A stretch of 62,568 nt of DNA from Candidatus Krumholzibacteriota bacterium (GCA_016933175.1 JAFGBK010000084.1:1-62568), one strand, 5' to 3'. Positions 19,801 to 28,510 are shown, counted from the stretch's first letter. Notes: generated from the letters alone by a model not told the origin. Translations and numbers: made by a program.

Positions 19801-21894
19801 GGGGGCCGCGCCGTCCATGACGTGGCCGCTGACCGAGCAGGGCGTGGGTGTCAGCGGCAGGGCCAGCCCCTCCTGACCGCCGCCCGCTGCCACGGTGATC
19901 TGGACGGGCGCGCCGGCGGCGTAGCCCGCCCGCGCGGCGCGGAGGGTCCAGGTGCCGGGGGGCAGGCTGAACTGGAAGTCGCCCTGGGGCCCGCTGGTGG
20001 CGGTCCGGGCGAGGCCCGTCTCCGGCGTCGCCGTGACGGAGGCGCCAGGAACGATGCCGCCGGGGCAGGTGACGAAGCCGCCGACGATGGCCGCCTGGAC
20101 GCCGAGGAACAGCGGCGGATCCAGGGACCGGTCCTCGCCCGGCGCCAGATCGACGTCGCGCGGCACCGGCGGGACGTAGCCCGCCTTGGCCACCTGCAGC
20201 TGCCAGGCGCCGTGGTCCAGGGAGAGCTGGAAGCAGCCCTCGTTGCCCGTGAGGGCCTGGACGCTCTCGCCCGCGCGCGCGGCCGTCACGGCGGCGGCCA
20301 CCACGGGCTGGCCCGCGTCGGTGAGCACGGCCCCCGACAGGGTGCACCCGTTCGACAGAAGGGTCAGCGGCGAGACCAGGGCCAGGAAGGCGCCCGGGAA
20401 CAGGCTCACGTCCAGGCTGTCCGCCGCATGATAGCCGTCCCCCTGGGCCCAGAGGCGCCAGTCGCCGGCGGCCAGGCCGAGCTGGAACTCGCCGTTGGCG
20501 CCGGCCTCGGTCTCGCGCAACGCACCGCCCGGCAGGGCGAGGGCGCGCACGCGGGCGAAGGGCCGCGGCCTGAGCTGCTCGTCGCGCACGCTGCCGGCCA
20601 GCAGGGCCGGGCTCTCGGACAGGACGAGTGTGGCGACCGCCGTCTGGTCCGCGCAAACCGTGACGTCCAAGGAGTCGGGCTCGAAGCCGTCCTTGCTGGC
20701 CGTGAGGCGATAGGTGCCGGGCGCCAGGTCCTGATTGCAGGCGCCGCCGCTGCCGGTGACGATGGGCAGGGCGCCGCCGCCGCCCGCCAGGGGACGGAGC
20801 GCCACGTCCACCCAGGGCAGGGCCGCGTCCCCGGCGCTGCGCGTGCGGATGTCGAGGGAGCCCATGGGAACCTGGTAGACGAAGCTCCGCGCGGGGGAGG
20901 CGCTGCCCTGGCCCGAGGCGTCCAGGGCAAAGACCTTCCACTCGTAACACGCATCGATGATGAGGCTGGCGGCTGGGAGCTCGAGTCGTGTCTGAGATGT
21001 CACCTGGTCGTAGGCGCCCACGGCCCCCTCGTTCTCGTCCTCCTGGATGAGGCGGTGGAGGGTGAAGTGGTAGCGGTCCGCGCCTGCCGCTGCCTCCCAG
21101 CGGAAGACGAGCGCGGGCGCGTCGAGGGTGTCGCCGTCGGCCGGGGCCGTCAGGACGGGAGCGGGCAGGCCGCCGGCCGCGACGGCGAAGTGGCTGACGC
21201 CGGCCTGGACGGTGCTGGTCAGGGCCGGGTTGGACGCGAAGTTGTTCAGGACGATCCAGTTGTACTCCAGACCGGCCACCAGCGGCGGCGGATCGCCGTT
21301 CAGGTCCGTGAAGAAGCCGCTGGGATCGGGCGCGCCGTAGGCGATGGCCGTCTGGGGCGTGATGGCCTGCCAGATGATGCTGGCGCCGGCGATGACGGAG
21401 TTGCCGTCCGCGTCTTCCTCGATGACGATCTCGCGGTCGCTGAGGGCGACGTGGTAATAGGGAACGCCGAGCACCGGCTCCCAGGCCAGCAGGCTCGTGC
21501 CGCCGGGCACCGTGGCGCCGTTGGCCGGCGACGTCATGGCAGGGGCCACCTCGGCCTCCACGCAGAGGAGGAAGGGCAGGCTCGTGGCGTCGGTGCCGGC
21601 CTGGCGCAGGCGCGCCGTCCAGACGCCCGCGCCCAGGCCGGCCGCCTCCGGGCAGCAGCGCAGGCGGCCGGGCTCCCCGTCGACGAGGGTCAGGGTGTCC
21701 GTCCACTCGACGGCGGAGAAGCCCACCTCGAGCTGGGCCGTCACGGGCTCGGCCCAGCGGAGGGTCACGGTGTCGGCCGGGGCCACGAGACCGGTGGGCA
21801 GCTGCGTGGGGTGCAGGTCGCCGGGCGCGGCGGCGGCTCCCGTGGCGGCGAGCAGGAGGCAGGTCAGCGCGGCGGCGTGCAGTCGGGCGGTCAT
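16873..21894 (-). CDS. Giant secreted repeat protein with carboxypeptidase-regulatory-like domains and FlgD-like tail
   Basis: A 1673-residue exported protein. The signal peptide covers about 23 residues. Residues about 110-330 hold fibronectin/Ig-like modules (LTAPADGDTLDAPALVFRWE). From about 340 to 1300 run roughly eleven to twelve CarboxypepD_reg-like beta domains of 80-90 residues, each with the pattern SG-x-V, then GA-x-V and a YxLxLPAG or YxVxLAPG turn. A larger beta region follows. The last about 90 residues are a FlgD-Ig-like module (VTPNPFSP, VEIFNLLGDPVRTL, LRWDGLTDAG, NGRYLVRI), which in FCB bacteria serves as a secretion or anchoring tail. Probably a cell-surface or extracellular scaffold. 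It is in the middle of a minus-strand operon of envelope genes. Confidence 0.75.
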   Translation of the reverse strand: MTARLHAAALTCLLLAATGAAAAPGDLHPTQLPTGLVAPADTVTLRWAEPVTAQLEVGFSAVEWTDTLTLVDGEPGRLRCCPEAAGLGAGVWTARLRQAGTDATSLPFLLCVEAEVAPAMTSPANGATVPGGTSLLAWEPVLGVPYYHVALSDREIVIEEDADGNSVIAGASIIWQAITPQTAIAYGAPDPSGFFTDLNGDPPPLVAGLEYNWIVLNNFASNPALTSTVQAGVSHFAVAAGGLPAPVLTAPADGDTLDAPALVFRWEAAAGADRYHFTLHRLIQEDENEGAVGAYDQVTSQTRLELPAASLIIDACYEWKVFALDASGQGSASPARSFVYQVPMGSLDIRTRSAGDAALPWVDVALRPLAGGGGALPIVTGSGGACNQDLAPGTYRLTASKDGFEPDSLDVTVCADQTAVATLVLSESPALLAGSVRDEQLRPRPFARVRALALPGGALRETEAGANGEFQLGLAAGDWRLWAQGDGYHAADSLDVSLFPGAFLALVSPLTLLSNGCTLSGAVLTDAGQPVVAAAVTAARAGESVQALTGNEGCFQLSLDHGAWQLQVAKAGYVPPVPRDVDLAPGEDRSLDPPLFLGVQAAIVGGFVTCPGGIVPGASVTATPETGLARTATSGPQGDFQFSLPPGTWTLRAARAGYAAGAPVQITVAAGGGQEGLALPLTPTPCSVSGHVMDGAAPLSGATVASGGCATLSAWDGGYTLSLPAGAHQLQAWQEGYSGGGPVALDLAPGQSLSGIDLVLGPDAATVSGRVLAAAEPVAGARVLAAAGGDTLLRWSDGQGAYSISLSAGAFMLWAEKEGLAAGEPLELTLGPGQVLPQQALLLTPAGATLSGAVRAGGAPLSGALVTATGPGGGAATLTGPAGAWTLRLPGGAAWTLRASRDGHAAAEAVTPTLADGESWQRDFDLASLPAILSGVVRDDAGQPVPCASLAFDGPLAVAVAGDAAGAYTVSLAPGDYAVALTAAGYALLDDAVSVAAGGQTRDFTLAARFARVDGAVRDATGLPLAGALLTASGPGAGSAVTDAAGLYSLPRLPAGGYQLTAALPGHASQTASLTLAECEAATRDFTLSALTGILSGTVRNPAGQGLADASLVLRESGAVLAQARSAADGTFALAGLPEGTPLTLAASLAGHAPASANPLADVTAPAAGLDFVLAANTGVITGAVTDAASGAPLAGADVVADDGAGFLGASVSGADGSFALAGLRVAGSYTVTADAPGWAAASACGIAPGGAAVVLTLAPTPATIFGTLTADREPLAMPAESHLKAVPVGAGAAAGTVALDSLGAFTLTGLRPGDYVLRFQVDGHQTEPRHLALTVAEGGSYGPFDFALLAAPPQRVDVVGAGDLDNDGSALYHGAVATAAGEQVDYPLRWELSPAAAGILDASTGRFTPSGDYVGAATLRARHAGSGLTGAMIVQVYARLEPGAARGLADDAGLRLDVPSGAVDRTFRVTVKRHAPAPLKRRAGDFRVEGMVFDLLPDGLAFAAAAPPVLTLPVPNPVFNRRLALGWWDPEALAWEHLDADRGALGLTRPLAHFSEYALLVANEPLAIAHAAVTPNPFSPLAASRGTEVVFRVESQEMAAPPVDVEIFNLLGDPVRTLARRQPVPAGVETRLRWDGLTDAGELARNGRYLVRITVHDNSGEESKILQAVLIK

Positions 21895-21908
21895 CGCGGG
21901 CCTTCCGT

Positions 21909-23348
21909 TTAGAAGAGGATTCCGGTGCTCAGCTTCAGGGCGGGCAGGGGCGCCACCTCCAGCATGACGTCCAGGCGCAGGCGCTCAGCCACGCGCGAGC
22001 CGGCCCCCAGCGAGAACCGGGGCAGGGGAACCAGCCCGGCTTCCTCCCAGGTGCCGTCCACCCGCGTGCGCGGCTCGCAGAGCAGGGCGCCCGCCGACAG
22101 GGAGGCCCAGGGCGTGTAGAGGCCGAGGGCCAGCAGATGCCGCGGATTCAGCTCGCAGCGGGCGTCCAGGTAGCTGATGCTGAAGCCGCCCCAGTAGGCC
22201 TGGTAGTCGATGGTCGCCGTCAGGGGACCCGCCAGCAGGGCCGCGCCGAGACCGAGGGTGTGGGGGAGGTCCAGGCGCACCGCATCGTCCACGGGACTCT
22301 GGACGATGGCCGTCTCGGTGGGGCGCGACAGGGAGAGGGCGGCCGGGTCGATGCCGCCCTCCTCGTCGTCCCAGGCCGCCAGGCGCCGCAGGGACAGCGT
22401 GGCGCTGCCCGTCAGCTCCAGCGGCCGCGCGGCGACGAAGCTCATGCCGAGGGCCCAGCGGGCGCCGGGGCGCCAGCCGGCGCCCAGGCGCAGCGCCCAG
22501 GCGCCGCCCGCGTAGCGGGCGTCCAGGCGCTGGTCCAGGGAGTTCTCCCAGCTGTCGGCGGGGTCGTCGAAGTGGAACTCGCGGCCGCTGGTGGCCATGA
22601 CGCCCTCGACGTCGAGGAGGCTGGACACACGCGCCTGGGCGCGCAGGATATCCAGGCCGAGACCGGTCCAGAGGTCGGGGCGCACCGCCCCGCCCACCGC
22701 GAGGGAGTAGCGCTGGGACCGGAGGCTGAGGTGGCTGCTCAGGTCCATGTCCGCCCGCAGGTGGACCACCTCCACGTCGTCGCCCACCGTCTTCTCGATG
22801 TCGCCCCAGCACTGCATGCCCGTGGCGAAGAGACCGAGATCGAGCAGGACGGGCTCGTCCACGGACAGGCCCACGGACACCGGGCCGGTGGGAACGACCA
22901 GCACCAGTCCGCTCAGGCCGCCCGGGTGGCCGAGTGCGGCCGAGGGATCACCGGCGCACCAGGCGGCGTCCGGGGACAGGTGTCCGTCCAGGGCTTCCTC
23001 CGTGGCCTCGGCCACCTCGCGGTCGAGATCGAAGCGGGCGCCGAGGTCCAGGTCGAAGCGGGGGCTCAGATCCAGCGCCAGCAGCGGGCGCCTGGCCAGG
23101 CCCAGCAGAGCCGGATTGTGGTTGTGCCGCCCGGGGCCGGGGTAGACCGGCGCCACGCTGGCCTGGAGGCCGCCGGCGCCGGGGCCCAGCATGGGAAGCG
23201 ACGCGGCGCCCAGCGTGACGTCGATGCGGCCGCCCTCGAAGCGGTTGATTTTTGCAAGATCATCCCCATCTTGCGCGACGGCCGCCCCCGGAATTACGGG
23301 AAGGATTGACGCCATGAGCGCGGCGGTGAGACGCAATCGGAATCGCAC
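21909..23348 (-). CDS. Predicted outer-membrane beta-barrel protein
   Basis: A 479-residue exported protein, first gene of the minus-strand envelope operon. Start GTG 23348 is preceded by GAGGAGG with good spacing and opens a signal peptide (RFRLRLTAALMASILPV, cleavage near AVAQ). The mature part is rich in alternating hydrophobic strands, Trp/Tyr at strand ends, and ends LKLSTGILF with a terminal Phe, a typical barrel-insertion signal. It contains the segment HNHNPALLGLARRPLLALDL, resembling PorV/conjugal-type barrels. No specific family recognised. Confidence 0.65.
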   Translation of the reverse strand: MRFRLRLTAALMASILPVIPGAAVAQDGDDLAKINRFEGGRIDVTLGAASLPMLGPGAGGLQASVAPVYPGPGRHNHNPALLGLARRPLLALDLSPRFDLDLGARFDLDREVAEATEEALDGHLSPDAAWCAGDPSAALGHPGGLSGLVLVVPTGPVSVGLSVDEPVLLDLGLFATGMQCWGDIEKTVGDDVEVVHLRADMDLSSHLSLRSQRYSLAVGGAVRPDLWTGLGLDILRAQARVSSLLDVEGVMATSGREFHFDDPADSWENSLDQRLDARYAGGAWALRLGAGWRPGARWALGMSFVAARPLELTGSATLSLRRLAAWDDEEGGIDPAALSLSRPTETAIVQSPVDDAVRLDLPHTLGLGAALLAGPLTATIDYQAYWGGFSISYLDARCELNPRHLLALGLYTPWASLSAGALLCEPRTRVDGTWEEAGLVPLPRFSLGAGSRVAERLRLDVMLEVAPLPALKLSTGILF

Positions 23349-23370
23349 GGTAGCGGGCCTCCTCGTTGTC

Positions 23371-23382
23371 CAATCCGGATTG
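23371..23382. repeat. 12-bp palindrome in divergent promoter region
   Basis: CAATCCGGATTG is a perfect palindrome 22 bases upstream of the minus-strand porin-like start, in the 115-base gap shared with the divergent aminotransferase gene. It may be an operator. Confidence 0.35.
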
Positions 23383-23405
23383 CAAGATCGTGACCCTGTT
23401 CGACC

Positions 23406-23434
23406 TTGGGCGCGCCAGCGGCCGGTGATAGACT
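23406..23434 (+). promoter_or_regulatory. Promoter of the DegT aminotransferase gene
   Basis: TTGGGC (23406-23411), a 17-bp spacer and TAGACT (23429-23434), giving a leader of about 23 nt before GTG 23464. Confidence 0.5.
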
Positions 23435-23463
23435 GCCGCGTTCCCCAGCGGGAGGCATGAGTC

Positions 23464-24582
23464 GTGAAGGTTCCCCAGCTCGACCTCGTGGCCCAGTACG
23501 GTACGCTGCGCGGCGCGTTGCGGCGCGCGGTGGACGACCTCTTCGAGAGCCAGCGCTTCATCCTCGGCCCTGCCGTCGAGGACTTCGAGGACGCCATGGC
23601 CGGCCTGCTCGGCGTGCCCGGCGCCGTGGGGCTGTCCAGCGGCAGCGAGGCGCTGCGCGTGGCCCTCGCGGTCCTGGACGTGGGTCCCGGCGACGAGGTG
23701 CTCCTGCCCGCCTTCACCTTCTTCGCCACGGCGAGTGCCGTGGTGCACCGCGGCGCGCGGCCCGTCTTCGTGGACGTGGGCGAGGACTTCCTCATGGATC
23801 CGGCCGACGCGGCGGTGCAGGTGACTTCGCGCACGCGCGCGGCCATCTGCGTCCACCTCTACGGGCTGCAGGTGCCCTGGGCGCCCTGGCGCGAGCTGGC
23901 CGCAGCGCACGGCCTGCGCCTGATCGAGGACGCCGCCCAGTGCGTGGGCGCCCGCCGCGCGGGGGAGGGGCACGCGGGAAGCCTCGGCGACGCGGCCGCC
24001 TTCAGCTTCTTCCCGAGCAAGAACCTCGGCGGCGCGGGCGACGGGGGCCTCCTGACGGCCCGCGATCCGGCGCTGCTCGCGCGCGCGCGGCGCTACCGCA
24101 ATCACGGCGAGGCCTGCCGCTACCATCACGAGGAAGTCGGCATCAACGGCCGCCTGGACGCCCTGCAGGCGGTGGTCCTCCACGCCAAACTGCCCCACCT
24201 GGCCGCGTGGAACGAGGCCCGCCGCGCCCGCGCCGGCCGCTACGAGGCCCTCTTCGCGGCTTCCCGCGTGGCCGAGCGCGTCGGGCGTCCGGTCCTGCCC
24301 GCCGGCGGCGAGCATGTCTTCCACCAGTACACGATCCGCGTGCCGGAGCGTCGCGACGCCCTGCTGGACTGGCTCCGGGAGCGCGAGATCGGCGCCGCTG
24401 TCTACTATCCGCTGCCCCTGCACCGCCAGCCCTGCTTCGCCGCCGAACCGAGCGCCGCGCGGCCCCTGCCCGTGACGGAGCGCCTGGCCGGCGAGGTGCT
24501 CTCCCTGCCCATCTATCCGGAGATCAGCGAGGACCAGCAGGCCTGGGTCGTCGCGAGCATCGAGGCGTTCTACGGCAGGTGA
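23464..24582 (+). CDS. DegT/DnrJ/EryC1/StrS family PLP aminotransferase
   Basis: A 372-residue PLP-dependent sugar aminotransferase. It shows the usual N-terminal VPQLDLVAQY, GLSSGSEALRVAL, PAFTFFATASAV, IEDAAQCVGA, and the Schiff-base lysine in FSFFPSKNLGGAGDGG. These enzymes transfer an amino group to keto-sugar nucleotides for LPS, exopolysaccharide or glycan assembly. No sugar nucleotide genes are adjacent, so the substrate is open. GGGAGG lies upstream of GTG 23464. Confidence 0.9.
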   Translation: MKVPQLDLVAQYGTLRGALRRAVDDLFESQRFILGPAVEDFEDAMAGLLGVPGAVGLSSGSEALRVALAVLDVGPGDEVLLPAFTFFATASAVVHRGARPVFVDVGEDFLMDPADAAVQVTSRTRAAICVHLYGLQVPWAPWRELAAAHGLRLIEDAAQCVGARRAGEGHAGSLGDAAAFSFFPSKNLGGAGDGGLLTARDPALLARARRYRNHGEACRYHHEEVGINGRLDALQAVVLHAKLPHLAAWNEARRARAGRYEALFAASRVAERVGRPVLPAGGEHVFHQYTIRVPERRDALLDWLREREIGAAVYYPLPLHRQPCFAAEPSAARPLPVTERLAGEVLSLPIYPEISEDQQAWVVASIEAFYGR

Positions 24583-24615
24583 TCGCGGCGGCGTCGCGGC
24601 GCGCGCGGCCGGCGC

Positions 24616-26085
24616 CTACATGTGGCGCAGGACCTCGCGGGCCTCGCGGCTGATCTCCTCGCGGACGTCGGGGCCGCCGCGGGCCAGGTGGGCCAGGTCG
24701 TGGCGCGTGATGAACCGCGGCGAGAGGAAGGGACGCAGGGCGCTCAGGGGGATGCCCACGGGATTCGCCAGCAACGCGACGGGCACGCCGCGGTTCGCCG
24801 ATCCCGTGTAGAACTTCCGCGTGCGGGCGATGCGCAGGAGGATCTTCAGGGAGCGGCTGCCCCGGGCGATGGCCTCCACCACGCCGGGCCGGCCGGTCCA
24901 CTGGCTGTTGTCCAGGATGCGGTTGCAGAAGGCCTCGTCCTGGATCCGGCTGCGCAGCATCAGCAGTGGCGATTCCTCGCGGAGCCAGAACTCGGGACTG
25001 GCCGGGATGCCGTCGGCGCTCACCCAGGCGCTCCACAGCAGCTGGTCCAGGTCGACCCAGTAATAGCCATCCGCCATGCTGACGGCGCGCCGCGGGAAGA
25101 GTTCCTCCGGCGGCTTGCGCTTGAGCCCCAGGCGCCGGTCCCGCCAGCGCATGGGCAGGACGAGTGCCGCCAGCAGCGTGCGCCGGTAGCGGCGATCGTC
25201 CAGGGCCTTGAGGATGGCCACCCAGCCGGCGGGCTCGTTGCCCAGCATCTCCGTCTCCTCCATCCACCCGATCCAGCGCGAGAGCAGCCGGGCCGGAGCG
25301 CCGCCGTCCTTCTTGAGGGCGTGCTTCCAGCCGACGGTCTCCTCCTCGCCGAGGAACTGGCGCAGGGGGTGCTTGAGGGAGGTGGGGCCCCGGTCGGCGA
25401 AGTCGTGGAGATCGCCCTGCCACTCGTCCAGGGCGATCACCATGGGCAGGATGCGGGCGGGGCCCCGGGGATCGTAGTCGCCGATGCGCTCGACGAGGCG
25501 CTGGCCGCGCAGGCTGGCCGCTTCGCCCTCGAGCTTGACCAGGGCGGCGACCGTCTCCTCGAAGGGGAAGGGCATCTCGTTCTCGAGGGAAAGGACCGCG
25601 TGCAGGCGCGCGCTGGCCGCGTCCAGCAGCTCCAGCGGCCGCGAAGCGGTCGCCAGGTCGGGCAGGACGGCCAGCAGCCGTTCGAGCCAGCGGGTCTCCT
25701 CCTCGCTCCGATCGACCTTGCCCGCCGCCAGCTTGCGGTGGAAGCGCCGCGTGTGGTGCAGCTTGGTGATCAGCTCGGCGTACAGGAAGGAGACGGGCCG
25801 GCCGCAGAGGAAGCTGAACAGGAGGCGCAGGCCCTCGTTCTCCTCGCGGTAGGACGCGCCGAGGATCTCGGTCATGAGGCGGGTCCGCTCGGGACGCTCC
25901 AGATCGGCCAGCAGTTCCCAGAGGGCCACGCGGCGCTGGCGCGCGTTGTCCTGCATGGCCAGCTCGACGAGCTGGCGCGACAGGGGCGGCGCCGCGCCGG
26001 CCCAGCGCTCCAGGGCCACGGCCAGGTCCTCCTCCACCGCGGCGGCGGGCGGCGCGTGCTCAGAATGCAGCGTCTCCTCGGTCAC
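24616..26085 (-). CDS. Hypothetical protein, large, soluble
   Basis: A 489-residue protein I do not recognise. Start GTG 26085 is preceded by GGAGGCAAG. It has no signal peptide or membrane segment, is rich in Leu, Arg and Glu and appears all-helical, with several Trp-containing segments (LDEWQGDLHDFADRG; YYWVDLDQLLWSAWVSADG). The look is of a lineage-specific helical-repeat scaffold. It converges on the DegT gene and diverges from tatA. Confidence 0.6.
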   Translation of the reverse strand: MTEETLHSEHAPPAAAVEEDLAVALERWAGAAPPLSRQLVELAMQDNARQRRVALWELLADLERPERTRLMTEILGASYREENEGLRLLFSFLCGRPVSFLYAELITKLHHTRRFHRKLAAGKVDRSEEETRWLERLLAVLPDLATASRPLELLDAASARLHAVLSLENEMPFPFEETVAALVKLEGEAASLRGQRLVERIGDYDPRGPARILPMVIALDEWQGDLHDFADRGPTSLKHPLRQFLGEEETVGWKHALKKDGGAPARLLSRWIGWMEETEMLGNEPAGWVAILKALDDRRYRRTLLAALVLPMRWRDRRLGLKRKPPEELFPRRAVSMADGYYWVDLDQLLWSAWVSADGIPASPEFWLREESPLLMLRSRIQDEAFCNRILDNSQWTGRPGVVEAIARGSRSLKILLRIARTRKFYTGSANRGVPVALLANPVGIPLSALRPFLSPRFITRHDLAHLARGGPDVREEISREAREVLRHM

Positions 26086-26196
26086 CTTGCCTCCATCACG
26101 CGGCACGACGGGAAGACACCAGCAATCGCCCGCGCCGGCCCGCTGCACCGACGCTCGTGATGCAAGGACGGGTCCGGCCGCGGGACGTTTTTTGCG

Positions 26197-26225
26197 TGGA
26201 CAGGCGCGGCGGGCGGACGTATCGT
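26197..26225 (+). promoter_or_regulatory. Promoter of tatA operon
   Basis: TGGACA (26197-26202), a 17-bp spacer and TATCGT (26220-26225), in the divergent gap before tatA. Confidence 0.55.
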
Positions 26226-26263
26226 GACATCGGTATTCCAACCCACCGCGGCGCGGAGAGCAT

Positions 26264-26467
26264 ATGTTCGCATTCACGGGACACTGGGAGATCATCCTCA
26301 TCATTCTCGTCGTCCTGCTGCTGTTCGGAGCGCGCAGGATCCCGGAGCTGATGCGGGGCCTCGGCTCGGGCTTGCGCGAGTTCCAGCGGGGGCGGCGGGG
26401 TGAGGCCGACGAAACTCCCCCGGAACGCGTGGAAGGCGGCACGGAGACCCGGGAGCGTGAACCCTAG
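26264..26467 (+). CDS. tatA: Sec-independent protein translocase TatA/E
   Basis: A 67-residue protein with one N-terminal membrane helix ([15 protein letters not shown]), the conserved FG hinge and an amphipathic helix [20 protein letters not shown], then an acidic tail. It forms the pore-like part of the twin-arginine translocase. No tatC is in the window. It likely heads an operon with the exported protein and the sigma/anti-sigma genes. Confidence 0.92.
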   Translation: MFAFTGHWEIILIILVVLLLFGARRIPELMRGLGSGLREFQRGRRGEADETPPERVEGGTETREREP

Positions 26468-27185
26468 GCGCCGGTGGCCGCTCGCCGGCCTGTCCGCGAT
26501 CATCCTGTCCATCCCGACCCTGGCCTTCGGACCGGCCGCCGCCGGTCCGGACTGGCGCGTCCCGCCGCCCGTCGAGCTGCGGGGGCGCTGGATCCTGCAC
26601 CGGGGGGGGATGCACGCCGGGGGTACCTGGCGCCTGCGCCGGCCCGACATCCGGCGCGCGGCCCTGCGCGCCGCCTTGCCCCGCCGGGCCGGATTGCCCC
26701 GCGCCCAGGTCCTGCTGCGCGACGGCGACGCGCTGCTGGACTGGGCGGAGCCGGCATCGCAGGCCTCCCTGATCCGGCCCGGAGACGCGCGCCTGGAACT
26801 CCTGGAGCGGCTGCCCGCCGCCGCCTGGGCGGCCGTGCTCACCGGGGAGGGCCTGGCCGACTTCCTGGAGGGCGCCGAGCGCAGCCGCGAGTCCGGCTGG
26901 GACCGTCTCGAAGGCGCGCTGGGGGGCTGGCCCGCCCGCCTGCGGCTGGCGCCCGGCGGCCGCGCCCGCGATCTTGTCCTGGAGAGTCCCGACGGCCCGC
27001 TGCGCCTGGCCTGGCGCGACGTGGCGGGCGGACGCCGTCGCGTCCTCGACCTCCGGCTCCCCGATGGGCGGCTCCTGCGCCTGACCCTCCGGCCGCCCAG
27101 GGCGCGGCGTCTGGCGCCCGAGGCCTGGCTCTTCCTGGATGGAACGGGGGCGGCAGCGGGAACTTCCCGGGGGCGACGGCGTTAG
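26457..27185 (+). CDS. Predicted exported protein of unknown function
   Basis: A 242-residue protein with an N-terminal hydrophobic segment ([19 protein letters not shown]). The mature part alternates beta strands rich in Arg and Leu ([33 protein letters not shown]), ending [17 protein letters not shown]. This shape is reminiscent of LolA/LolB-like or DUF4292 half-barrels, but I cannot name a family with confidence. GTG 26457 overlaps the tatA end; an upstream in-frame ATG at 26400 lies inside tatA. Confidence 0.6.
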   Translation: MNPRRRWPLAGLSAIILSIPTLAFGPAAAGPDWRVPPPVELRGRWILHRGGMHAGGTWRLRRPDIRRAALRAALPRRAGLPRAQVLLRDGDALLDWAEPASQASLIRPGDARLELLERLPAAAWAAVLTGEGLADFLEGAERSRESGWDRLEGALGGWPARLRLAPGGRARDLVLESPDGPLRLAWRDVAGGRRRVLDLRLPDGRLLRLTLRPPRARRLAPEAWLFLDGTGAAAGTSRGRRR

Positions 27186-27206
27186 CCCACCCGACGAGAT
27201 GAGCCG

Positions 27207-27848
27207 ATGACACGGAATTGGCAGCAGAAGCAGGCGGACGCGCCGCGCAGCGACGAGTCCCTCATCCTGGCCGTCCAGGAGGGGGACAAGCGCGCCTATG
27301 ACGAGTTGGTGCGCAGGTACAAGGTGCGACTCTACAACTTCCTCCTGCGGATGCTGGCCGATCCCGAGCTGGCCGAGGAACTGACCCAGGACGCCCTGGT
27401 GCGGGCCTATCTCAACGCGGACAAGTACCGCACCATCGCCCGCTTCTCGACCTGGCTCTACACCATCGCCATCAATCTCGTCCGCAACCAAGCCCGCCGA
27501 CGCAAGCGCAGCCCCGTCTTCCGCATGCCCCTGGTGGGAAGGAGCGATGGCGAGCAGCGCGAGCTCGAGGCGCCGGACATGAGCCGCATGCCGGACAGGG
27601 ATCTGGAGACGAAGGAGGAGCGGGAGCACATCCAGGAGACCGTGATGCTGATTCCGCCCCACTACCGCGAGCCCTTCGTGCTGCGCGAGTTCCACGACCT
27701 GTCCTACGAGGAGATCGCCGCGGCCACCGGATTGAAGCTGGGAACGGTGCGCAGCCGCATCAACCGGGCCCGGTCCCATTTCCGCGACCACTGGGTGGCG
27801 CGCTTCCACAGCGACGAAGCCACCCGCGAGGGAGGTCCCCTGCGATGA
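27207..27848 (+). CDS. ECF-type RNA polymerase sigma factor
   Basis: A 213-residue sigma-70 family protein. Region 2 spans DESLILAVQEGDKRAYDELV through FSTWLYTIAINLVRNQARR. After a variable linker, region 4 carries the helix-turn-helix DLSYEEIAAATGLKLGTVRSRINRAR. It overlaps, by four bases, a gene for a zinc anti-sigma factor, the standard arrangement for an ECF pair that responds to an envelope signal. The position after tatA suggests control of envelope or export functions. Confidence 0.92.
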   Translation: MTRNWQQKQADAPRSDESLILAVQEGDKRAYDELVRRYKVRLYNFLLRMLADPELAEELTQDALVRAYLNADKYRTIARFSTWLYTIAINLVRNQARRRKRSPVFRMPLVGRSDGEQRELEAPDMSRMPDRDLETKEEREHIQETVMLIPPHYREPFVLREFHDLSYEEIAAATGLKLGTVRSRINRARSHFRDHWVARFHSDEATREGGPLR

Positions 27849-28471
27849 ACTGCAAGCGAGCCCGAGCAGCCATCTCACTCTTCATCGACGAGCGCCTGGA
27901 TCCCACGCGCCAGGCTCGCCTGAACCGTCACCTGGAGCGCTGCCCCGGCTGCGCGGCCTACCTGCGAGACCTGCGCGCGGGCCTCGCCATGCTCCACGCG
28001 CAGCCCGAGGCGGAGCCCTCGGCCAACTTCGAGTGGAACCTGCGGCGCAAGCTGCAGCGGGCCATCCTGGAGCGCGAGCTGCTGTCCCAGCGCCCCGGAC
28101 GTGTGGCCTTCTGGCCGCGCTTCGCCGCCGGCGCCGCCGCCGCTCTCGCGATCTGCGTCGTCGGCGTCTGGCTGCTCTACGACGAGGGCGGCCCCGCTCG
28201 CACGCCGTTAATCCCGCCGTCCGGCCCCGCCGTCACGGCGGCGACCGAGGACGCCGGCTTCACATCGACGCCGGGACGGATGCCCGACCAGTACCGCTCC
28301 CGCGGCGCGCGCGTGCAGGCCGTGGACGGCAGCACCGGCCAGCTTGCCACCGGCAGCGAAACGCGCGGCGCCATCGAGGCCGACGATCCGTACAGCGGCC
28401 TGCCCATGCAGGGCGCGCGCGCCGACAGCGCCGGCGCCGACAGCCTGGCGCCCACCGATCCGGCGCCCTGA
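27845..28471 (+). CDS. Membrane-anchored zinc-finger anti-sigma factor
   Basis: A 208-residue protein with an N-terminal zf-HC2/ZAS domain: Cys3, then His and two Cys in LNRHLERCPGCAAYL. One membrane helix (FAAGAAAALAICVVGVWLL) follows near residue 105 and then a periplasmic tail that is Ala/Gly/Asp-rich. It should sequester the preceding sigma factor until a signal releases it. ATGA overlap with the sigma gene indicates coupled synthesis. Confidence 0.88.
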   Translation: MNCKRARAAISLFIDERLDPTRQARLNRHLERCPGCAAYLRDLRAGLAMLHAQPEAEPSANFEWNLRRKLQRAILERELLSQRPGRVAFWPRFAAGAAAALAICVVGVWLLYDEGGPARTPLIPPSGPAVTAATEDAGFTSTPGRMPDQYRSRGARVQAVDGSTGQLATGSETRGAIEADDPYSGLPMQGARADSAGADSLAPTDPAP

Positions 28472-28481
28472 GCCAAAGGAA

Positions 28482-28510
28482 TTGACCGCAGCCGCGGCCT
28501 CTCCTATGCT
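28482..28510 (+). promoter_or_regulatory. Promoter producing a probably leaderless transcript
   Basis: TTGACC (28482-28487), a 17-bp spacer and TATGCT (28505-28510). Only six bases separate the -10 from the ATG at 28517, so the transcript would begin at or next to the start codon. Confidence 0.6.

Noticed and set aside
26220..26241. Similarity of GGTATTCCAAC near 26230 and 45171 as a possible second att site
   Set aside because: Only about ten bases match and neither context shows integrase-type repeats; probably chance.
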